64,000 bases of DNA from Qipengyuania flava (lineage in GTDB: Bacteria; Pseudomonadota; Alphaproteobacteria; Sphingomonadales; Sphingomonadaceae). The translations under genes and the position numbers were made by a program. Of the stretch, positions 51,089 to 60,058 are shown one piece after another (positions within the stretch are counted from its first letter, which is position 1; the number at the start of each line of letters is the position of its first letter). The stretch spans positions 2,294,001-2,358,000 of the forward strand of contig NZ_CP080410.1 of NCBI RefSeq assembly GCF_019448255.1, written 5' to 3'. The notes below the pieces were generated by a model. It did no database searches and had not been told where the DNA came from. It saw nothing but the letters and a program-made list of their open reading frames with translations.

Positions 51089-52099
51089 TCAACCTGCCGG
51101 CTGCGCCCCCAATCGGTAGGAACGCGGGGTCTCGCCCGCCCAGCGCTTGAACGCCCGGGTAAAGCCGCTTTGTTCGGCAAAGCCTGTGAGGAAGGCGATC
51201 TCGGCTAGGCTGTAGTTCGTTTCGCGAAGAAGCTGCTGGGAAAGCTCCCTGCGCGCCTGGTCGACCAACTGCTGGAAAGACTTGCCCTGGTCGGACAGCC
51301 TGCGCTGCAAGGTCCGCGCGCTCATACCGAGCGAGCCTGCAACGGTGGACAGTGTCGGTACGCCTTCGCTCAGCATCTTTGCAATCGCGAGGCGCACCCG
51401 CTTGTCGAGGCTTTCCGGCTCGGCGTTCCTCGCAAGTTCGGCTTCGAGATGCTGGTCGAAGAACCGGGCGATCGTCTCGTCACCCAGCTTGTTCGGCACA
51501 TTGAGGCTCGCCTCGCTGACCAGCAGAGCATCGCGTCCGGAGTTGAAATGCACTGGGCAGCCGAAATGCCTCTCATAGGCAGCCGGATCGCCGCGCGCGC
51601 CGTGTTTGAAGTAGACGCCGAGCTGCTGGAACGGCTGGGAGGCGACCTCCTGGCAAATGGTCATCACCGAGGACATGCTGGCCTCGTTCGACAGGAGCAT
51701 GCCCGTTCCCGCACTGCCCGCCTTGTCCAGGCTGAAGAACCAGCCTTCGCTGCCCTGTTCGAGGCTGTAGGTCTCCGCGTTGCCGAGCACATGGCCGTAG
51801 CGCGCCGACCGGGTGAAGGAACCGCGCAGGTCGGGCGCCGATTTCCACGCAAGCCCGAAAGCGCCATACTCGTCGCTCTTCATCGTCGCACCGATGCGCA
51901 GCGGCAAGGTCAAGCCGTCGGGGTCGCGCTCCGCCACCAAGGCGAAAAAATCGTAGAATCGGTCGGCTGCGACCATGAGCTTGGGATCGATCGGGTCATC
52001 GGGCGGAACGCCCACTTGCTCCAGCAGGTCGCGCGTTTCGACGCCTCCCCCCACGTGGGAGAGCACCTTGTGTACATACAGCGATGTGATTTCGCTCAT
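51089..52099 (-). CDS. AraC-family transcriptional regulator
   Basis: A 336-residue regulator with an N-terminal sensor domain of the arabinose-binding-like type (about 15-200) and a C-terminal AraC helix-turn-helix pair (about 235-330). The pair carries S-T-V-A-G-S-L-G-M-S-A-R-T-L-Q-R-R-L and F-L-T-G-F-A-E-Q-S-G-F-T-R-A-F-K-R-W. It most likely controls the NmrA/DUF1772 genes immediately downstream; many such pairs occur in alphaproteobacteria. Its start is 178 bases from the divergent CheB/CheR kinase gene. Confidence 0.92.
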   Translation of the reverse strand: MSEITSLYVHKVLSHVGGGVETRDLLEQVGVPPDDPIDPKLMVAADRFYDFFALVAERDPDGLTLPLRIGATMKSDEYGAFGLAWKSAPDLRGSFTRSARYGHVLGNAETYSLEQGSEGWFFSLDKAGSAGTGMLLSNEASMSSVMTICQEVASQPFQQLGVYFKHGARGDPAAYERHFGCPVHFNSGRDALLVSEASLNVPNKLGDETIARFFDQHLEAELARNAEPESLDKRVRLAIAKMLSEGVPTLSTVAGSLGMSARTLQRRLSDQGKSFQQLVDQARRELSQQLLRETNYSLAEIAFLTGFAEQSGFTRAFKRWAGETPRSYRLGAQPAG

Positions 52100-52277
52100 G
52101 GCGTGCCCCGCTGGTCCGGGGGCACCCTATCAAGTGCGCCGATGCACGACCAGTTCTCGCCCACGGACCGCACGCTCTCCTTTCAGGCAAAAAACCGCTG
52201 CCAAGAGCTGCGATCTTGCCTTTGTACTGGAAAAGTCAGGAGAATTGACGCATCTCAATTCCAACGAAGGGGATGCA

Positions 52278-55200
52278 ATGGCTGAGGAACGCCAGGACGG
52301 AACGAATGATGCCGAGGAAGCGCTTGGATTCCCGGTCGTCGCGATAGGGGCTTCGGCCGGCGGTCTCGAGGCCGTGAAGGAAATGCTATCGGCCGCACCG
52401 AAAGACTGCGGCCTTGCCTTCGTGCTTATCCAGCACCTCGACCCGCATCATGAGAGCCTGATGGCCGAATTGGTCGGTCGCTCCACCTCGCTTACGGTCA
52501 AGCAAATCAACGATGGCGACCAAGTCGAACCCGGTTGCGTCTTCGTCATTCCGCCGGGAAAGAAGCTTTCGATCAAGGCCGGGCGCCTGCAGCTCGAACC
52601 GTTTTCCGCGCCGCGCGGCCTGCGTCGTCCGATTGATGCGTTCTTCACCTCACTTGCCGAAACGCAAGGGCCGAACGCCGCCTGCGTCGTCTTGTCGGGC
52701 ACGGGTGCCGACGGATCAGCGGGCCTGCGCGTGATAAAGGAGATGGGCGGCGTTTGCGTCGCGCAGGAACCGGGAACCGCACGTTACGACGGCATGCCCA
52801 GCGCCGCGATCGGCACGGGCCTGATCGATTACAGCCTGGCCCCGGAAGACATCGTCCCCGAACTCTCAGCCTATTTTCAGCGCCGCAACGAACGCCCCCT
52901 CAAGGGCGAAGCTGCGGTTGTTGCGTCAAATGTCGACCAGCTGTGCGAAGTCCTGCTCGATACGGTCGGGCACGATTTCAGCAGCTACAAGCGCACCACG
53001 CTGGTGCGCCGGATCGAACGCCGGATGCAGCTGCTCGATATCGAGACCGCGGAGGAATATCTCGAGCGTGTGCGCGGAGACGAGGAGGAATGCGAAGCGC
53101 TGTTCCGGGATCTCCTGATCCATGTGACCGCGTTTTTCCGCGATAGCGCCTTCTTCGACATGCTGCGCGACCATGCGATCAATCCGCTGGTGCAATCCAT
53201 GTCGCTTTCGGACGAGATCCGCGTCTGGGTTCCCGGCTGCTCGACCGGCGAGGAAGCCTACTCGATCGCCATGCTCTTCGCCGAGGCCAGCGAGCATCGC
53301 GAGCGCAAGCCGATGGTGCAGATTTTCGCCACCGATATCAGCGAAGAGATGCTGCGCACCGCGCGCGAAGCCCGCTATCCCTCCAGCGCCCTGCTCGACA
53401 TTCCCGAACGCTTCCGCGAAAAATACACCATCGGGCTCGACGGACAGTTCCAGATCACCCCGCGAATCCGCGACATGGTCCGCTTCTCCTCGCACAGCCT
53501 GATCAAGGATCCGCCCTTCTCGCGGCTCGACATGATTTCGTGCCGTAACTTGCTGATCTACATGGACGACAAGCTCCAGGGCTCGCTCGTCCCGCTGATG
53601 CATTATGCGCTCAAACCGGGCGGTTTCCTGTTCCTGGGTCCGTCGGAAAGCCTTTCGCGGCGCGACGATCTGTTCGTGCCGATCGATCAGAAGGCACGGC
53701 TGTTCAAGCGCAGCGAACGCGGCGTGTCTTATCCGATCGAATTGCCGCTCCGCCTCAAGGGCCGCCGGCCCAAACCCAAACCAAACGACCGCCCGCTGCG
53801 TCAGTTCGAGACTGGTAGTCGGTCCGATCTGTTCGCCAGCACGGTGATGGAACGCTACGCCCCGGCAAGCGTCCTGCTGACTCCGGACGGGGACCTGATG
53901 GCCTCCTTCGGCGAGCTGTCGAAATACTTCAAACTTTCGGTCGGCAACAACGACCAGCATGTGTCATCGATTGCCCGTCGCGGTGTCCGCGAGGTCCTCA
54001 TGCCGCTGCTGCGCGAGGTGGCGGACAAAGGCGAACGCCGGGCCCTGCGCGATGTCGAGGTGACCAGCGAGTTCGGCACCCAGCGCTTCGACCTCATCGC
54101 CGATCCTCTGCCAGATGGCACGGTGACCGTGGTGTTCATCGAGGTCGAACGCTTCCGGCAGGAACTGAAAGACTATTATTCCGACAAGGGCGAACCCGAT
54201 GACCGGGTTTTCGAGCTGGAGGAAGAGCTGCGCCTTACGCGGTTCCGGCTGCGCAGCACCGTCGAGGAGCTGGAGACGGCCAACGAGGAACTGAAGAGCT
54301 CAAATGAAGAAATGATGTCGATGAACGAGGAGCTCCAGTCGGCCAACGAAGAGCTTTCGACCGTCAACGAGGAGCTCAAGAACAAGGTCGACGAGCTGGG
54401 CGTCGCGCATGACGATCTCAAGAACTTCCTCTCCTCCACCAACATCGCCCTGCTCGTGGTGGACAAGGAGCTCCGAATCCGCGCCTTCACGCGCGAAGCG
54501 ATCAAGATCTTCCCGCTTGTCGAGAGCGATCGTGGCCGGCCCTTGACCGATGTCGCCCCCCGGGTGGGCGACCTCAACATCGCGGCCGAAGCGCGCGAGG
54601 TGCTGCGCACTGGCAAGGTATTCGAGCAGCTTGCCGTCACGCAGGATACGTCAGAATTCTACACGGCGCGGATCGTCCCCTACACAATGACCGGTGGGAG
54701 CGTCGAAGGGGTCACGATGACCTTCTCGAACATCACGGCCCTCAAGGCTCTTGAAGGCGAGCTGCGCGACAAGAACGACCGTCTCGCCCTGGCGCTTACC
54801 ATCGGGCGCATGGGTATCTGGGAATACCTCCCCGAAACCGGCGAAGTGCGGCTCGATGACGAGGAAGCCAAGCTCTTCGACCTTCCGGCGGATGGCGAAC
54901 TCACTCTGGACGACATCGTCGGCCGTATCCACGAAGACGACCGCGACATGGTCACCGAAGCTCTGGGACGCGCCGTCAACGAAGGCGAGCTTTACGACCA
55001 GCAGTTCCGGGTGCGCCACGAGGACGGTTCGATCCATCACCTCAAGGGTATCGGACGGGCGGTCGACAGCAATTTGATCGTCGGCATCAATTACGACATC
55101 ACGATTGAAGAGAGGAACAAGGCCGACAAGGAACTGCTCTTCCGCGAGATGAACCACCGGGTGAAGAACCTGTTCGCGGTGATCTCCTCGATCGTGAACA

Positions 55201-55700
55201 TCGCAGCAAGGTCGGCGGTTTCGACGCAGGATCTCGCGGCCGGGCTCAAGGGACGTATCCTCGCCCTCGCCCGCGCCCACGAATTCACCCTCGAGCGCGA
55301 ACGCGAACGGACGCAGGCAGGCCTTAAGGAAATGCTCGAGGTCGTGCTGGGTTCGCACAAGGTCGACCACGAGTTCACGCTCACCGGCCCCGAGGTAATC
55401 GTACCCCCTAATCTGACCACGCCGATCGGCATGATCGCCCACGAACTTGCGACCAATTCGAGCAAGTACGGCGCGCTGTCTGCGGATGACGGCGAAGTCT
55501 CGATTGCGTGGTCCCATGAAGACGGCAACGTCATCCTGCGCTGGCAGGAAAAGGGCGGACCTGTCGTTTCCGAGCCCCCGGCCCGGTCGGGCTTCGGATC
55601 GCTGATGATAGACAGCAGCGCTTCGCAACTCTCAGGCACCTTGGAACGAAATTGGCATTCCGAAGGTTTGGAAGTCGTTCTCGAATTTCCGCTCCCATAG
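52278..55700 (+). CDS. CheB-CheR-PAS-HWE histidine kinase fusion
   Basis: A 1140-residue signalling protein. Residues about 15-200 form a CheB methylesterase domain (S26 in G-A-S-A-G-G, H53, D145; no receiver in front). About 215-480 is a CheR methyltransferase domain (S-T-G-E-E-A-Y-S-I-A). About 640-740 is a long coiled coil with N-E-E-L-x-x-x-N-E-E repeats leading into a PAS domain; a second PAS lies at about 835-950. The C-terminal kinase is of HWE type: phospho-acceptor H960 in E-M-N-H-R-V-K-N-L-F, N-box H-E-L-A-T-N-S-S-K-Y-G-A-L-S and G-F-G-S-L-M. No transmembrane segment is seen. With the receiver encoded next door it probably feeds general-stress signalling (inference). A GAAGGGG ribosome-binding site precedes the ATG. 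Confidence 0.93.
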   Translation: MAEERQDGTNDAEEALGFPVVAIGASAGGLEAVKEMLSAAPKDCGLAFVLIQHLDPHHESLMAELVGRSTSLTVKQINDGDQVEPGCVFVIPPGKKLSIKAGRLQLEPFSAPRGLRRPIDAFFTSLAETQGPNAACVVLSGTGADGSAGLRVIKEMGGVCVAQEPGTARYDGMPSAAIGTGLIDYSLAPEDIVPELSAYFQRRNERPLKGEAAVVASNVDQLCEVLLDTVGHDFSSYKRTTLVRRIERRMQLLDIETAEEYLERVRGDEEECEALFRDLLIHVTAFFRDSAFFDMLRDHAINPLVQSMSLSDEIRVWVPGCSTGEEAYSIAMLFAEASEHRERKPMVQIFATDISEEMLRTAREARYPSSALLDIPERFREKYTIGLDGQFQITPRIRDMVRFSSHSLIKDPPFSRLDMISCRNLLIYMDDKLQGSLVPLMHYALKPGGFLFLGPSESLSRRDDLFVPIDQKARLFKRSERGVSYPIELPLRLKGRRPKPKPNDRPLRQFETGSRSDLFASTVMERYAPASVLLTPDGDLMASFGELSKYFKLSVGNNDQHVSSIARRGVREVLMPLLREVADKGERRALRDVEVTSEFGTQRFDLIADPLPDGTVTVVFIEVERFRQELKDYYSDKGEPDDRVFELEEELRLTRFRLRSTVEELETANEELKSSNEEMMSMNEELQSANEELSTVNEELKNKVDELGVAHDDLKNFLSSTNIALLVVDKELRIRAFTREAIKIFPLVESDRGRPLTDVAPRVGDLNIAAEAREVLRTGKVFEQLAVTQDTSEFYTARIVPYTMTGGSVEGVTMTFSNITALKALEGELRDKNDRLALALTIGRMGIWEYLPETGEVRLDDEEAKLFDLPADGELTLDDIVGRIHEDDRDMVTEALGRAVNEGELYDQQFRVRHEDGSIHHLKGIGRAVDSNLIVGINYDITIEERNKADKELLFREMNHRVKNLFAVISSIVNIAARSAVSTQDLAAGLKGRILALARAHEFTLERERERTQAGLKEMLEVVLGSHKVDHEFTLTGPEVIVPPNLTTPIGMIAHELATNSSKYGALSADDGEVSIAWSHEDGNVILRWQEKGGPVVSEPPARSGFGSLMIDSSASQLSGTLERNWHSEGLEVVLEFPLP
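55643..55668 (+). promoter_or_regulatory. Putative EcfG-type general-stress promoter
   Basis: GGAAC (55643-55647), 17 bases, then GGTT (55665-55668) inside the last codons of the kinase gene. It would give the downstream receiver its own stress-inducible transcript with a leader of about 45 bases. Confidence 0.4.
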
Positions 55701-55721
55701 CGGTGCCATTGGAGAGGCGCG

Positions 55722-56093
55722 TTGTCGCTCAAAGGTTTGCGGGTCCTGATCGCCGAAGATGAGGCGCTGGTCCTGATGAATTTGGAGATGATGGTCGAAG
55801 ACGCCGGCGGCGAGGTCGTCGGGCTGGCGCGCACTTGCGCGCACGCGCTCGAGCTTGCCGAGACCGAGGCGATCGACGTGGCCATCCTCGATGTGAACCT
55901 GGCCGACCGCGAAGTGTACGACGCCGCCGACCTGCTCGCAGAACGCCAGATCCCGTTCGCTTTCTATTCGGGCCGCGCCAAGCGCGAAACGCTCGACACG
56001 CGCTTCCCAAAAGCCGGTTATCTTTCCAAACCGTCTTCCGATGACGAGATCATCCGCACGCTGAGCCGGTTGAAAGAGACCCAGGGGGCCTGA
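55722..56093 (+). CDS. Single-domain response regulator (TTG start)
   Basis: A 123-residue stand-alone receiver with the acidic pair A-E-D-E, phospho-acceptor D57 (A-I-L-D-V-N-L) and Lys in Y-L-S-K-P. Residues 81-84 read F-Y-S-G, a variant of the F-A-T-G motif of 'FAT GUY' receivers in the PhyR/EcfG network. The start is TTG, set by GGAGAGGCG seven bases upstream and by the beginning of strand 1. It lies 21 bases after the HWE-kinase fusion and is the probable phosphate acceptor of that kinase. It is a likely paralogue of the receiver at 28305. Confidence 0.9.
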   Translation: MSLKGLRVLIAEDEALVLMNLEMMVEDAGGEVVGLARTCAHALELAETEAIDVAILDVNLADREVYDAADLLAERQIPFAFYSGRAKRETLDTRFPKAGYLSKPSSDDEIIRTLSRLKETQGA

Positions 56094-56103
56094 CGCCTCC
56101 CTC

Positions 56104-56859
56104 TTACAGGAAGGGTTCTTCGCCCGGCTTGTGGATGCCGCATTCCACCTTGTCCCAGCCGGCCCAGCGGCCCGATCGCGCGTCTTCGCCGTCGGCGACG
56201 GGGCGCGTGCAAGGCGAGCAGCCGATGCTGGGAAAGCCGCGCTCGATCAGCGGGTGGCGCGGCAGGTCGTGTTTCTCGAAATAGGCGGCGATGTCCTCGG
56301 CGCTCCAGTCGATCAGCGGGTTGATCTTGAGGCGCCCCTGCGCGTCCGACGTGTCGAGCTCGAAGCGCGGCAGGTTCGCGCGGGTCGAGGACTGGAAGGC
56401 CTTGCGCCCGGTGAAGCTCGCATCGAACCCGGCAAGCGCCTTGGCGAGCGGTTTCACCTTGCGCAGTTCGCAGCAACCGTCGGGGTCGTAGGACCACCTG
56501 AGGCCGCTTTCATCGCGCGTTTCGAGGTCGGCGATCTCGGGAAACAGGTCGACCCGGTTGAGGCCGAGCCGCTCGGTCAGCTCATCACGGTAAGCGAGCG
56601 TTTCGGGAAAGTGCTTCCCGGTCTCGAGGAACAGGACCGGCACCGTGGGATCGACCTGGGCAATCAGGTGCAGCAGCACCGCGCTTTCCGCGCCGAAGCT
56701 CGACACCACCGCCGTATCGCCCGCAAGGTTTCCCTCGATTACCGCGCGCAGCCACTCTTCCGTCTCGGTCCCGCGAAACATGCGGTTCAGGCGGATGGCG
56801 TCGTGCTCGGTGAAGCGGGGAGCGGTGTCGAGACGGTCGATGGCGCGCAGCTCGTTCAT
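56104..56859 (-). CDS. cysH: Assimilatory adenylyl-sulfate (APS) reductase type CysH
   Basis: A 251-residue enzyme that reduces activated sulfate to sulfite. The nucleotide-binding S-S-F-G-A-E-S-A loop is present. The two Cys pairs G-C-C-E-L-R-K and G-C-S-P-C-T-R bind a [4Fe-4S] cluster, which marks the APS-using type rather than the cluster-free PAPS reductases. The C-terminal catalytic Cys is in V-E-C-G-I-H. It overlaps the DUF934 gene by four bases and is the last gene of the sulfite-forming operon. Confidence 0.95.
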   Translation of the reverse strand: MNELRAIDRLDTAPRFTEHDAIRLNRMFRGTETEEWLRAVIEGNLAGDTAVVSSFGAESAVLLHLIAQVDPTVPVLFLETGKHFPETLAYRDELTERLGLNRVDLFPEIADLETRDESGLRWSYDPDGCCELRKVKPLAKALAGFDASFTGRKAFQSSTRANLPRFELDTSDAQGRLKINPLIDWSAEDIAAYFEKHDLPRHPLIERGFPSIGCSPCTRPVADGEDARSGRWAGWDKVECGIHKPGEEPFL

Positions 56860-57281
56860 GCGTGCCTCTTGGTCCAGATCGGCGTGCGGCCGTCGCCCGT
56901 GTTCTGATAGACCTCGGGCCAGCGTTCGAAGGCGGCCTTGACGTCGTCCTTGTCGAGCTGCTGATCGGGTTCGAAGGCGTCGAAACCGCAGCGGCGCATA
57001 TAGGCAAGCTGGTCGACCAGCACATCGCCCACGGCGCGCAGTTCGCCCTCGTATCCGGCTTCACGCAGGATACGGGCAGAGGAGTAGCCGCGCCCGTCGC
57101 CGAAAGCGGGGAAATTGACTTCGACGAGGGCGAGGCGTTCGAGATGAGGCAGGAGCTCGCGTGCATCGTCGCCCGGTTCGATCCGCACGGCCGTCGCGTT
57201 GGACTGGTCGAGGAAGGAATCGACGGTCACCGCCGGGTGATCGACGGGCTCATCGTCGCGGTAGCGCAGGGTCTCAACCAT
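56856..57281 (-). CDS. DUF934 family protein of the sulfur assimilation operon
   Basis: A 141-residue cytoplasmic protein. Typical DUF934 segments are V-E-V-N-F-P-A-F-G-D-G-R-G-Y-S-S-A-R-I-L-R and G-D-V-L-V-D-Q-L-A-Y-M-R-R-C-G-F-D-A-F. The family always travels with cysI/cysH in alpha- and betaproteobacteria and is presumed to help sulfite reduction; its exact reaction is unknown. It overlaps cysI by eight bases and cysH by four, so it is firmly part of the operon. Confidence 0.93.
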   Translation of the reverse strand: MVETLRYRDDEPVDHPAVTVDSFLDQSNATAVRIEPGDDARELLPHLERLALVEVNFPAFGDGRGYSSARILREAGYEGELRAVGDVLVDQLAYMRRCGFDAFEPDQQLDKDDVKAAFERWPEVYQNTGDGRTPIWTKRHA

Positions 57282-58908
57282 AGAGCGCCTCCTTGAAAGG
57301 GTTCATGCCAATGCGGCGGTAGGTATCGACGAAACGCTCGCCCTCCTCCCGCTCGCGTTCGTAGACGCCGGTCACGGTCTCGACCGCGTCGACAATGCCG
57401 TTTTCGTCGAAGCCAGGGCCGGTGATCTTGGCGAGGCTGACATCTTCCGCCTCGCTGCCGCCGAGCAGGAGCTGGTAATTCTCCACCCCCTTACGGTCGA
57501 CGCCGAGGATGCCGATGTGGCCCGCGTGGTGGTGGCCGCAGGCGTTGATGCAGCCCGAAATCTTGAGCTTCAGCTCACCCAGCGTTTCGGTCTTGCCGTT
57601 GGCGGCAAAGCGTTCCGAAATCTTCTGCGCCACGGGGATCGAGCGCGCGTTGGCGAGGCTGCAATAGTCGAGCCCCGGGCAGGCGATGATGTCCTCGATC
57701 GTGTCGAGGTTGGGGCTGCCGAGGCCCGCCGCTTCAAGCGCGGTCCACAGCGCGTGGAGATCGGCCTTGCGGACATGCGGCAGGACAATGTTCTGCGTGT
57801 GCATGACGCGCAGCTCGTCGAAGCTGCAATCCTTCGCAAGATCGGCCATCAGGCGCATCTGTTCCGCCGTCGCATCGCCCGGAATGCCGCCGACCGGCTT
57901 CAGGCTGATCACGGCCGAGACATAACCCGATGCCTTGTGGCCATGGGTGTTGCGATCGACCCAGAGCGCGAAATCGGGATCGCTGCGGTCGATATCCTCG
58001 CTGGGCGATTCTTCGAACAGGGGGTCTTCGAAATAGGTGCGGATACGCTCCAGCTCGGCAAAGGGCGGTTCGATGCCCTCGTCCAGCATGTGGGCGAATT
58101 CCGCTTCGACCTGGCGGGTGTATTCCTCCGCGCCCATTTCGTGGACGAGGATCTTGATGCGTGCCTTGTACTTGTTGTCGCGCCGGCCGTGGCGGTTGTA
58201 GACGCGAAGGCAGGCCTCGGCATAGGTAACCAGCTGGTCGAGCGGCACGAAGGGATTGATGCAGGGCGCGATCATCGGGGTGCGGCCCATGCCGCCACCA
58301 ACGTAGAAGGCCGCGCCCAGCTCGCCCGCATCGTTCTTCACGATCTGGATGCCGATATCGTGCAGGCGCATCGCCGCACGGTCGGTGTCGCTGGCGATCA
58401 CCGCGATCTTGAACTTGCGCGGCAGGTAGCTGAACTCCGGATGGAAGCTCGACCACTGGCGCAGCAGCTCCGCATAGGGACGCGGATCGACGAGCTCGTC
58501 GGCCGCAGCACCTGCGAAATGGTCCGAGCTGATATTGCGGATACAGTTACCGCTGGTCTGGATGGCGTGCATCTCGACCTTGGCGAGATCGGCGAGGATA
58601 TCGCCCGCATCCTCCAGCTTGATCCAGTTGTACTGGATGTTCTGGCGCGTGGTGAAGTGGCCGTAGCCGCGGTCGTATTTGTCCGCGATATCGGCCAGCG
58701 CGTGCATCTGGCGGCTGTTGAGCGTGCCATAGGGAATGGCGACGCGCAGCATGTAGGCGTGGAGCTGCAGGTAGAGCCCGTTCATCAGCCGCAGCGGCTT
58801 GAACTGGTCTTCGGTCAGCTTGCCTTCGAGACGGCGGCGCGCCTGGTCGCGGAATTCCTCCACACGGGCGTCGACCATCGCCTGGTCGTACTGGTCGTAA
58901 ACATACAT
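57274..58908 (-). CDS. cysI: Nitrite/sulfite reductase (CysI-type hemoprotein)
   Basis: A 544-residue siroheme and [4Fe-4S] enzyme that reduces sulfite to sulfide. The cluster ligands are in A-C-P-G-L-D-Y-C-S (C-x5-C) and G-C-I-N-A-C-G (C-x3-C); the siroheme-binding stretch around R-Q-N-I-Q-Y-N is present near residue 75. The operon context with APS reductase makes sulfite the likely substrate rather than nitrite. No CysJ flavoprotein is encoded nearby, so electrons probably come from ferredoxin or another reductase (inference). Confidence 0.95.
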   Translation of the reverse strand: MYVYDQYDQAMVDARVEEFRDQARRRLEGKLTEDQFKPLRLMNGLYLQLHAYMLRVAIPYGTLNSRQMHALADIADKYDRGYGHFTTRQNIQYNWIKLEDAGDILADLAKVEMHAIQTSGNCIRNISSDHFAGAAADELVDPRPYAELLRQWSSFHPEFSYLPRKFKIAVIASDTDRAAMRLHDIGIQIVKNDAGELGAAFYVGGGMGRTPMIAPCINPFVPLDQLVTYAEACLRVYNRHGRRDNKYKARIKILVHEMGAEEYTRQVEAEFAHMLDEGIEPPFAELERIRTYFEDPLFEESPSEDIDRSDPDFALWVDRNTHGHKASGYVSAVISLKPVGGIPGDATAEQMRLMADLAKDCSFDELRVMHTQNIVLPHVRKADLHALWTALEAAGLGSPNLDTIEDIIACPGLDYCSLANARSIPVAQKISERFAANGKTETLGELKLKISGCINACGHHHAGHIGILGVDRKGVENYQLLLGGSEAEDVSLAKITGPGFDENGIVDAVETVTGVYEREREEGERFVDTYRRIGMNPFKEALYG

Positions 58909-58909
58909 G

Positions 58910-59206
58910 TCAGATCACCCAGTTGCCGATTTCGGGATCGGCGGGTTTGAGAGTGAGATCGGGGCGCACGGTCGGGCCGAGGGCGCGAACGCGGTCCTTG
59001 ATGTGCGAGGGACGCGGGCTGCCATCCTGCAGCTCGGCATCGATGGCGTAGGGTACGTTGACGCGGCGAGCGGCCTCTTCGCGGCGAGCGATTTCATCCT
59101 CGCTGCCGGTCACATCGACCGCGTCTTCGATATGGATCGACCAGTCGCCGCCGGTCCACCAGGTGACCGCGCCGCTTTTAAGGTCGTTTCCGGTAAGAAG
59201 CCTCAT
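58910..59206 (-). CDS. DUF2849 family protein of the sulfur assimilation operon
   Basis: A 98-residue protein beginning M-R-L-L-T-G-N-D-L-K-S-G-A-V-T-W-W-T, typical of DUF2849, with a central acidic helix and a closing P-x-P-E-I-G-N-W. Family members sit beside cysI and cobA/cysG in alphaproteobacteria, and the function is unknown. The start overlaps the cobA stop by four bases and one base separates its stop from cysI, so it is co-translated with both. Confidence 0.9.
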   Translation of the reverse strand: MRLLTGNDLKSGAVTWWTGGDWSIHIEDAVDVTGSEDEIARREEAARRVNVPYAIDAELQDGSPRPSHIKDRVRALGPTVRPDLTLKPADPEIGNWVI

Positions 59207-59961
59207 CGGGCCACCTCTTGTGCAGCCGCGGCGAGCGCAAGATCGTCGCGCGCGGTAACCTCTCCAATTACGATGAGAGCGGGGCTGACGACCGCCTCCC
59301 GCTCGACAAGGTCCGGCAGACCTGCAAGCAGGCCGCGCAGCACGCGCATGTTGGGGCGCGTGCCGTTTTCGATCACGGCCACCGGCATGTCCGGGGCGAG
59401 CCCGTCTTCCATCAGCTTTTCGGCGATCTGCGGCGCGGTCTTCACACCCATGTAGATCACCAGCGTGCGGCCCTTGCCCGCAAGACCAGCCCAGTCCTGG
59501 TCCTTCAGCCCCTTGCACTGGCCGGCAACGAAGCTGACGATGCTGGAGGCGTCACGGTGGGTAAGCGCAATCTGCGACGCTGCGGCGGCGCCGTTGGCGG
59601 CGCTGATGCCGGGGACGACCTCGACCGCCACGCCCGCAGCGCGGGCCACTTCGGCTTCCTCGCCTCCGCGCCCGAAGATGAAGGGATCGCCGCCCTTCAG
59701 GCGCACGACGTCTTCACCTTCACGCGCGAAGCGCACCAGCAGGGCGCTGATGTCTTCCTGCGGCAGGGTGTGGTGCGAGCGGCGCTTGGCCACCGAGATG
59801 AGCTCGGCATCGCTGCGCGCGAGCGCGAGAATTGCGGGGTCGACGAGACCGTCGTGCACAATCACGCGGGCGCGCTCGATAAGCCGCGCGGCGCGGATCG
59901 TCAGGAGGTCGGGATCACCCGGCCCCGCGCCGACGAGATAAATGGTTCCGGTTTTTGCCAT
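59203..59961 (-). CDS. cobA: Uroporphyrinogen-III C-methyltransferase
   Basis: A 252-residue SAM-dependent enzyme making precorrin-2, the siroheme precursor needed by CysI. Signatures are L-V-G-A-G-P-G-D-P-D-L-L-T, V-R-L-K-G-G-D-P-F-I-F-G-R-G-G-E-E and V-V-P-G-I-S-A-A. It is the single-domain form and lacks the dehydrogenase/ferrochelatase half of CysG, so that activity must be encoded elsewhere. It heads the sulfur operon. The start is uncertain: an in-frame ATG lies 12 codons upstream, and no strong ribosome-binding site is seen at either. Confidence 0.95.
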   Translation of the reverse strand: MAKTGTIYLVGAGPGDPDLLTIRAARLIERARVIVHDGLVDPAILALARSDAELISVAKRRSHHTLPQEDISALLVRFAREGEDVVRLKGGDPFIFGRGGEEAEVARAAGVAVEVVPGISAANGAAAASQIALTHRDASSIVSFVAGQCKGLKDQDWAGLAGKGRTLVIYMGVKTAPQIAEKLMEDGLAPDMPVAVIENGTRPNMRVLRGLLAGLPDLVEREAVVSPALIVIGEVTARDDLALAAAAQEVAR

Positions 59962-60058
59962 GGTGGCAAGATGCGAGCCGGCACGCGCAAGCGCCAATCA
60001 GAATGCGTGTGCGGCAAGGAAGGGGAAATTTTGAAACCGCAGATGTCCGCGCGGCAAC

